Shown here piece after piece: positions 59,414 to 64,000 of a stretch of 64,000 nt of DNA (position 1 is the first letter of the stretch; every line of letters begins with the position of its first letter). Under the pieces are notes generated by a model that saw only the letters and a list, made by a program, of their open reading frames with translations, ran no database searches and was not told the origin of the DNA. This DNA is from Scalesia atractyloides (taxonomy: Eukaryota; Streptophyta; Magnoliopsida; Asterales; Asteraceae): the NCBI GenBank assembly GCA_947069175.1, contig CAMTDV010000018.1, positions 47,008,869 to 47,072,868 of the forward strand. Direction: 5' to 3'. A program made the translations under genes and the position numbers.

Positions 59414-60421
59414 GAGTAAATTGCACCAAACGTCCTTTATGTTTGTTCAAATTTGCAGGTTTCAACCTTTACGTTTAAAACTTGCCAAAAAAACATTTAT
59501 GTTTATTTTTGTTGCAGGTTCAATCCTTAATGACTAACTAGGTTAATTTTCTCAGTTTAATCCCCTCACATGCATAACAGGTGAGGGTATAGCTGTAATT
59601 TTATAGCCTCTCCTGATAAAACCCACATAAAACCCAACTTCGTTTAAAATCAAAACCCCTCGTTCAAAACCCTTCCGACGATCAACCACCATCGATTTTT
59701 CGGCTACAACCACCACCATCGATTTTCCGGCACATCCAACACCACCGTACCCATATCATTCGATACCCGCGTCCATCATTGTCTCCCCACTATCGTTCAA
59801 TGACTTCCATTAACTGACTCTTTCCTAAAACCCACAAAAATCGAACGGTGGTGAACGACTCTAATTAAGGTGGACTCGCAAAACTGACCGAAGATGTGGT
59901 GCAAACGCAAAACCGCCTGAAACCCACGCAAAAACCACCTCTGCTCTCGCCGGATATGTGGTCAAAATGCAATAGGATCTCCTAAATTTTTGGGGCCATT
60001 TGCAGGTTACGTGTCGCCGACTAAACACCGAACAAGCCAGATTTGCAGGTTAATAGCCCCACATCAATTCTGTTTGTGAATTCGAATTGAAAAGTGCAGG
60101 TCATTTTTCTAATTGTATTCCCTTTAATGTTGATTATTTGATTGAGATTACAAGTATTGAATGTTAAGATGAAAAACTAGAGATTTGAATGGGGAAGAAG
60201 AAAGAGGTGGATGGAATTAAATTGAAGGTATAAAATGATAAATATACCCTCACATGTTAGGCATGTGAGGGGATTAAATTGAGAAAATTAACCCGGTTAG
60301 TTATAAAGGATTGAACCTGCAACAAAAATAAACGTAAAGGTTGTTTTCAGCAAGTTTTAAACATAAAGGCTGAAACCTGCAAGTTTGAGCAAACACAAAG
60401 GACGTTTTGTACAATTTACTC
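59414..60421. mobile_element. Mutator-type element, 1008 bp, exact 9-bp TSD TGAAAACTA
   Basis: The ends are GAGTAAATTGCACCAAACGT and the complement of GACGTTTTGTACAATTTACTC. The inverted repeats extend roughly 180 bp. TGAAAACTA stands at 59405-59413 and 60422-60430. The 600-bp interior is less AT-rich and has no transposase. It may hold captured sequence, as Pack-MULEs do, but I recognise none. Confidence 0.92.
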
Positions 60422-60430
60422 TGAAAACTA

Positions 60431-60730
60431 TTAACAAGTCCAATTCAAACTCTAAAATATAAGCTTGAAACTTTCAAACTCTAAAATATAGAGCCTGGAA
60501 TAAACAAAAGTCGAGCCTTAGACTCAAAGTTGAAAACAAACATAACTCGAGCTTAGATGAGGTTGGCTTCGGCTTGTTATTTTGATTTTATTCTTGAAAT
60601 GCCCAAAAAGCAATTTAACTAAAACCTTGTCCCAAAACCCCTCTCAACCAGCCCAATCCATCACCCATTATGTAAACATATCTTGGTCACCAAAGGCAAG
60701 AACGAACATACAACAATCCTCATCATCCCC
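60431..60730 (+). promoter_or_regulatory. Upstream region of the PPR gene
   Basis: The 300 bases between the Mutator-type element and the start codon hold the promoter by position. No certain TATA box was seen. The element ends only about 310 bases upstream of the ATG. Confidence 0.4.
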
Positions 60731-63700
60731 ATGGTCTCCCTCCCTGGGCCGCCGGTGAACCCCTTCCCGCCGGAGTTCAACCGACTACCGGAAAACAAAA
60801 ACCCTACAGAACTCATCAATGTCAATCACTTATCACAAGAATCATCGTCACCAGTTGACAATGAAACAATCCGGAGAGAAAGAAAAGAACGAGTGAATAA
60901 AAAAATAGCTTCTCAAAAGGCGATTTCGGTAATATTAAGAAGAGAAGCAACGAAAGCTGTGATCGAGAAGAAAAAAGGGTCCACGAGATTGTTTCCCGGA
61001 ACTGTACTTGAAGCGCTTCATGAACGAATTACTGCTTTGCGTTGGGAGTCTGCTGTTAAGGTTATTGTTTGTTAATTTATGGATTTTGTTATTGTTTTTT
61101 ATGATGTTTTTTGAAGTTTGGTTGTTTTTAGGTTTTGGTAGTTTTATTGTATTTATGTTAATTTGGTATACTGGCAATGGAAATTGATGCTGATTTTGTA
61201 GATTTTAGGCCTAATTTGTGTAATTGAGATGGTAATAGTGGGGATGGATAACATTTGTGCTTCAAATTTGATTTCAAAACTCTGTTATGTAATGTGAAGC
61301 ATAGTCGATAAAAGGCGCACTCAAGGCTCAAAGGGTGGTGAGCCTTGGGCCTCAGTGCCAGACGCTTAGGTGAGGCCTATAGTAAAATTATTTTTTTTTT
61401 GGGTTTTAGACATGTTTTAGGCTTCTTTAAGGTGGGGATGGATAACATTTGTGCTTCAAGTATGATTTTAAAACTCTATTGTGTAAATGTGTGGAATCTG
61501 AAAAGGTCAGTTGACTCATTGGTTACTGGACACAATTAAAAGTCAAAGCTCACTTGGTTTGGGAAATAATGAGTATTTAGTTACATTTTTCATTTTTGAG
61601 ATGCTAGCTAGATATATGGGGGTTTTCTCTTGGGTTGGGGGTATCCTAACCCTTAATGAGCCGGTTTGTATTGAGTTTAAATATGTTCGTAACTTAAGAA
61701 TTTGGAACTTTATTCCAAGTCGATTAGCCATTTTAGCAAAGGTAAGAGGGTTTGTATGATTTCTTATTTTTGGTCCCCAAAACCTGTTTTGGGTGACAAA
61801 CATAGTCACACGGGGGCAAAAGGTTGTAATATATTTTATTTGATCTAAGTATATAATATTTTCCGGGTGAAGAAGTGACTGCCATGTAGGCAAAGGGAGC
61901 TCTCACTAACTTTTTCCTCAAAAGTGTGCATGGTTTCACATGTAAATTAAATAAAAGAAATAAAAATAAAAATAAAAAAGTTAAGTGTGTGTGCATGATT
62001 GGTGTAAAGTTGGTGGACCCGGTTAGCCAAAACCCCTCACGCCCGTTAACAAAGTCGCTTCAGCCTTCAGCGCCCTTAAACGGAGCGGTGTTGGGGCCTT
62101 GGGGGAGATATCATGCTGACCTGTTGAGCGTTAACCCATTACAGGTAGCCTAACGATAGTAGGAATGTTTGCCTTTCTAGTTGTGAAATAGGATGAGTTA
62201 ATATAATGATCAAAGATTTTATCAGTACTGACATCATTAAAGCAACTAGGTGACACTGATTTAGTATCCTATGTTTTCGTGAACCAGTGATGTCTTACTA
62301 GGTTTCTGACAGTATATAATTTTTTGTTCTATAACTTCATATACTTGTTGTTTTCAGGTTTTTGAATTACTCCGTGAGCAGGCATGGTACAGGCCTTATC
62401 CTGCTATATACGTGAAGCTAATTGTGATGCTCGGAAAATGTAAGCAACCCGAGAAAGCACATTCGTTATTTCAAGATATGATTGATGAAGGTTGTATTGT
62501 GAACCAAGAATCCTACACTGCTCTTCTTTCTGCTTACAGTCGAAGTGGCCTGTTTAGAAAAGCGTTTTCAATACTCGACGAAATGAGGAACACTCCTAAC
62601 TGCCACCCTGACGTTTATACGTATTCAATTCTTATAAAGTCATGTCTTCACTTTCATGAATTTGATAAAGTGCAATCTTTGCTTTCGGAGATGGCCTCAC
62701 AAGGAATCAAGCCCAATACGGTTACTTATAATACCCTTATTGACGCATATGGGAAAGCAAAAAGGTAACTTATCCACTCGTATATGTATATTTAGGAGTG
62801 TTGCTATGTGGAAGTAGAGGTGTCAGTTTTATTACTTTAAATCTTTTTAATAAAAGTAAAATGTCGTTTCCGTCCCTGAGGTTTGGCCAGTTTTGCGACT
62901 TTCGTCCAAAGGTTTGTTTTTCCGCATCTGGATCCGAAAGGTTTGAAATCTTGCCATTTTCATCCGGCTTGTTAACTCCATCCGTTTTTCTCCGTTACTT
63001 CAGGGGTATTTTTGTCTTTTTTGTTAAATTAAAGGACAATTTGGTTTTTTGAATACTTGTTGTACATTTGAGAAATGCTTGTACATAAAGTGAAAAAGAC
63101 CGAATTGCTCTTTAAGCTAACAAGAAAGACAAAAATACCCCTTAACGGAGAGAAAAAATGGATGGAGTTAACGAGACGGATGAAAATGGCAAGATTTCGA
63201 ACCTTTTGGATCCAGATGCGGAAAAACAAACCTTTGGACGAAAGTCGCAAAACTGGCAAACCTCATAGACGAAAATGGCATTTTACTCTTTAAATAATAA
63301 TTGGAAGTTGGAACGAAGTTGGAACTAATGTCCCATTGAACACTGCTATGTGTAAGTGTAACCAACAAATTATTGTTCTTGTTATTAACTTTTGTCAACA
63401 GATTTGTGGACATGGAATCAACACTCGTGGAAATGCTCCGACAAAGGGAATGCAAGCCCGATGTATGGACCATGAATTCAACGTTAAGAGCGTTTGGTGG
63501 CAGTGGGCAAGTAGAAACAATGGAAAAATGCTACGAGAAGTTTCTTAGTGCGGGAATTCAACCTAATATTAAAACCTTCAATATACTCTTGGATTCATAC
63601 GGGAAAACCGGAAATTATAAAAAGATGAGTGCTGTTATGGAGTACATGCAGAAATACCATTTCTCATGGACACTTGTGACTTACAATATCGTCATAGATG

Positions 63701-64000
63701 CATTTGGGCGGGCGGGGGATCTGGCCCAGATGGAATTTTTGTTTAGGTTAATGCAATCTGAGAGCATAAAGCCGAATTGTGTGACGCTTTGTTCACTTGT
63801 AAGGGGCTATGCACAAGCTGGAAAAGCTGAAAAAATCGAGGGTCTTTTGCGATATATTGAGAGTTCTGATGTGACAGTTGATACGGTATTTTTTAATTGT
63901 TTAGTGGACGCTTACGGTATGATGGGGTGTTTGGCGGAAATGAAGGGGGCGCTGACAATGATGGAAAGTAAAGGATGTCAACCCGATAAAATCACGTATA
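60731..64000 (+). CDS. P-class pentatricopeptide repeat protein (3' end outside window)
   Basis: Exons are 60731-61060, 62358-62764 and 63402 to beyond 64000, joined by GT/AG introns in phases 0 and 2. The N-terminus (MVSLPGPPVNPFPPEF) may be an organelle targeting region. Then come LHERITALRWESAVK, VFELLREQAWYRPYPAIYVK and about nine 35-residue repeats, for example YTALLSAYSRSGLFRKAF, YNTLIDAYGKAKR, FNILLDSYGKTGNYKKM and YNIVIDAFGRAGDLAQM. No E or DYW domain is seen so far. PPR proteins bind organelle RNA. From memory it closely resembles Arabidopsis At5g48730, annotated as chloroplastic. Codons are unbroken, so the gene looks functional. Confidence 0.93.
61061..62357 (+). other. Intron 1 of the PPR gene
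   Basis: It opens GTTATTG and ends TTTTCAG. A direct repeat of about 58 bp (61239-61297 and 61432-61491, sharing GTGGGGATGGATAACATTTG) flanks an insert with GCGC-type short repeats and a T10 run. The rest of the intron shows nothing recognisable. Confidence 0.75.
62765..63401 (+). other. Intron 2 of the PPR gene
   Basis: It opens GTAACTTATCC and ends GTCAACAG. More than two thirds of it is the MITE at 62854-63288. Confidence 0.88.
62854..63288. mobile_element. Mutator-type MITE in intron 2
   Basis: Inverted repeats of about 150 bp or more share CCAAAGGTTTGTTTTTCCGC and its complement almost without change. The 9-bp flanks TTTTAATAA (62845-62853) and TTTAAATAA (63289-63297) match eight of nine. 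The arms are complementary enough to fold as a long hairpin in the pre-mRNA. Confidence 0.85.

Noticed and set aside
60683..60730. Upstream TTG as start of the PPR gene
   Set aside because: ATG at 60731 is a normal plant start and the 16 codons before it show no family similarity.
1..64000. CRISPR arrays, bacterial operons or viral genomes
   Set aside because: Introns, LTRs, MITEs and a PPR gene show plant nuclear DNA. No spaced direct-repeat array was seen.

Overview
This is a eudicot plant nuclear DNA window, AT-rich and almost entirely built of nested transposable elements, with one host gene entering at the right edge. The mix of repeat types (Ty3 elements with long LTRs, a PIF ORF1-like relic, a GRF zinc-finger gene inside a Mutator element, a gypsy-type 'Transposase_28' antisense gene) resembles what I remember from Asteraceae genomes. 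That family assignment is inference. No canonical tRNA, rRNA or CRISPR was seen.

Layout. (1) 1-9506: Ty3/gypsy element A on the + strand, its 5' LTR cut by the window edge. Each LTR carries several tRNA-like modules with Pol III box A/box B geometry. (2) 9507-18113: debris, including a truncated relative of element A (LTR end, primer site, leader, gag piece), a PIF/Harbinger ORF1 relic and several miniature DNA transposons, two of them with exact 8-bp hAT-type target duplications. (3) 18296-22054: a complete-ended 3.76-kb Mutator-like element (MULE) with an exact 9-bp duplication. It has an internally deleted transposase on + and a GRF zinc-finger relic on -, and is itself hit by a Harbinger MITE. 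(4) 23820-25374: Mutator-type and hAT-type MITEs. (5) 26249-40144: complete Ty3 element B on the - strand, 13.9 kb, with 3.9-kb LTRs and exact 5-bp TSD GCAAA. It has an uninterrupted extra reading frame upstream of a badly broken gag-pol. (6) 41181-43296: a 5'-truncated non-LTR retrotransposon-like copy on - with poly(A) and TSD, encoding a reverse transcriptase followed by a zinc finger and a restriction-like endonuclease pattern. (7) 44166-54906: Ty3 element C of Tat type on +, with two RNase H domains, and a spliced antisense gene of the plant gypsy-type 'transposase' family between pol and the 3' LTR. (8) 54907-60421: decayed sequence, a MITE sharing its family with the one at 11554, an RTE-type LINE relic on -, and a 1.0-kb Mutator-type element with an exact 9-bp TSD. 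(9) 60731-64000+: a P-class pentatricopeptide repeat gene, three exons visible, with a Mutator-type MITE in intron 2.

How it fits together. Elements B and C and the poly(A) copy appear to be successive insertions into one older intergenic stretch. All gag-pol genes carry stops and frameshifts, so they are probably non-autonomous now. The best leads are the tRNA-like arrays in the element A LTR, the endonuclease type of the poly(A) copy, the accessory genes of the MULE and of element C, and the intact leader frame of element B.
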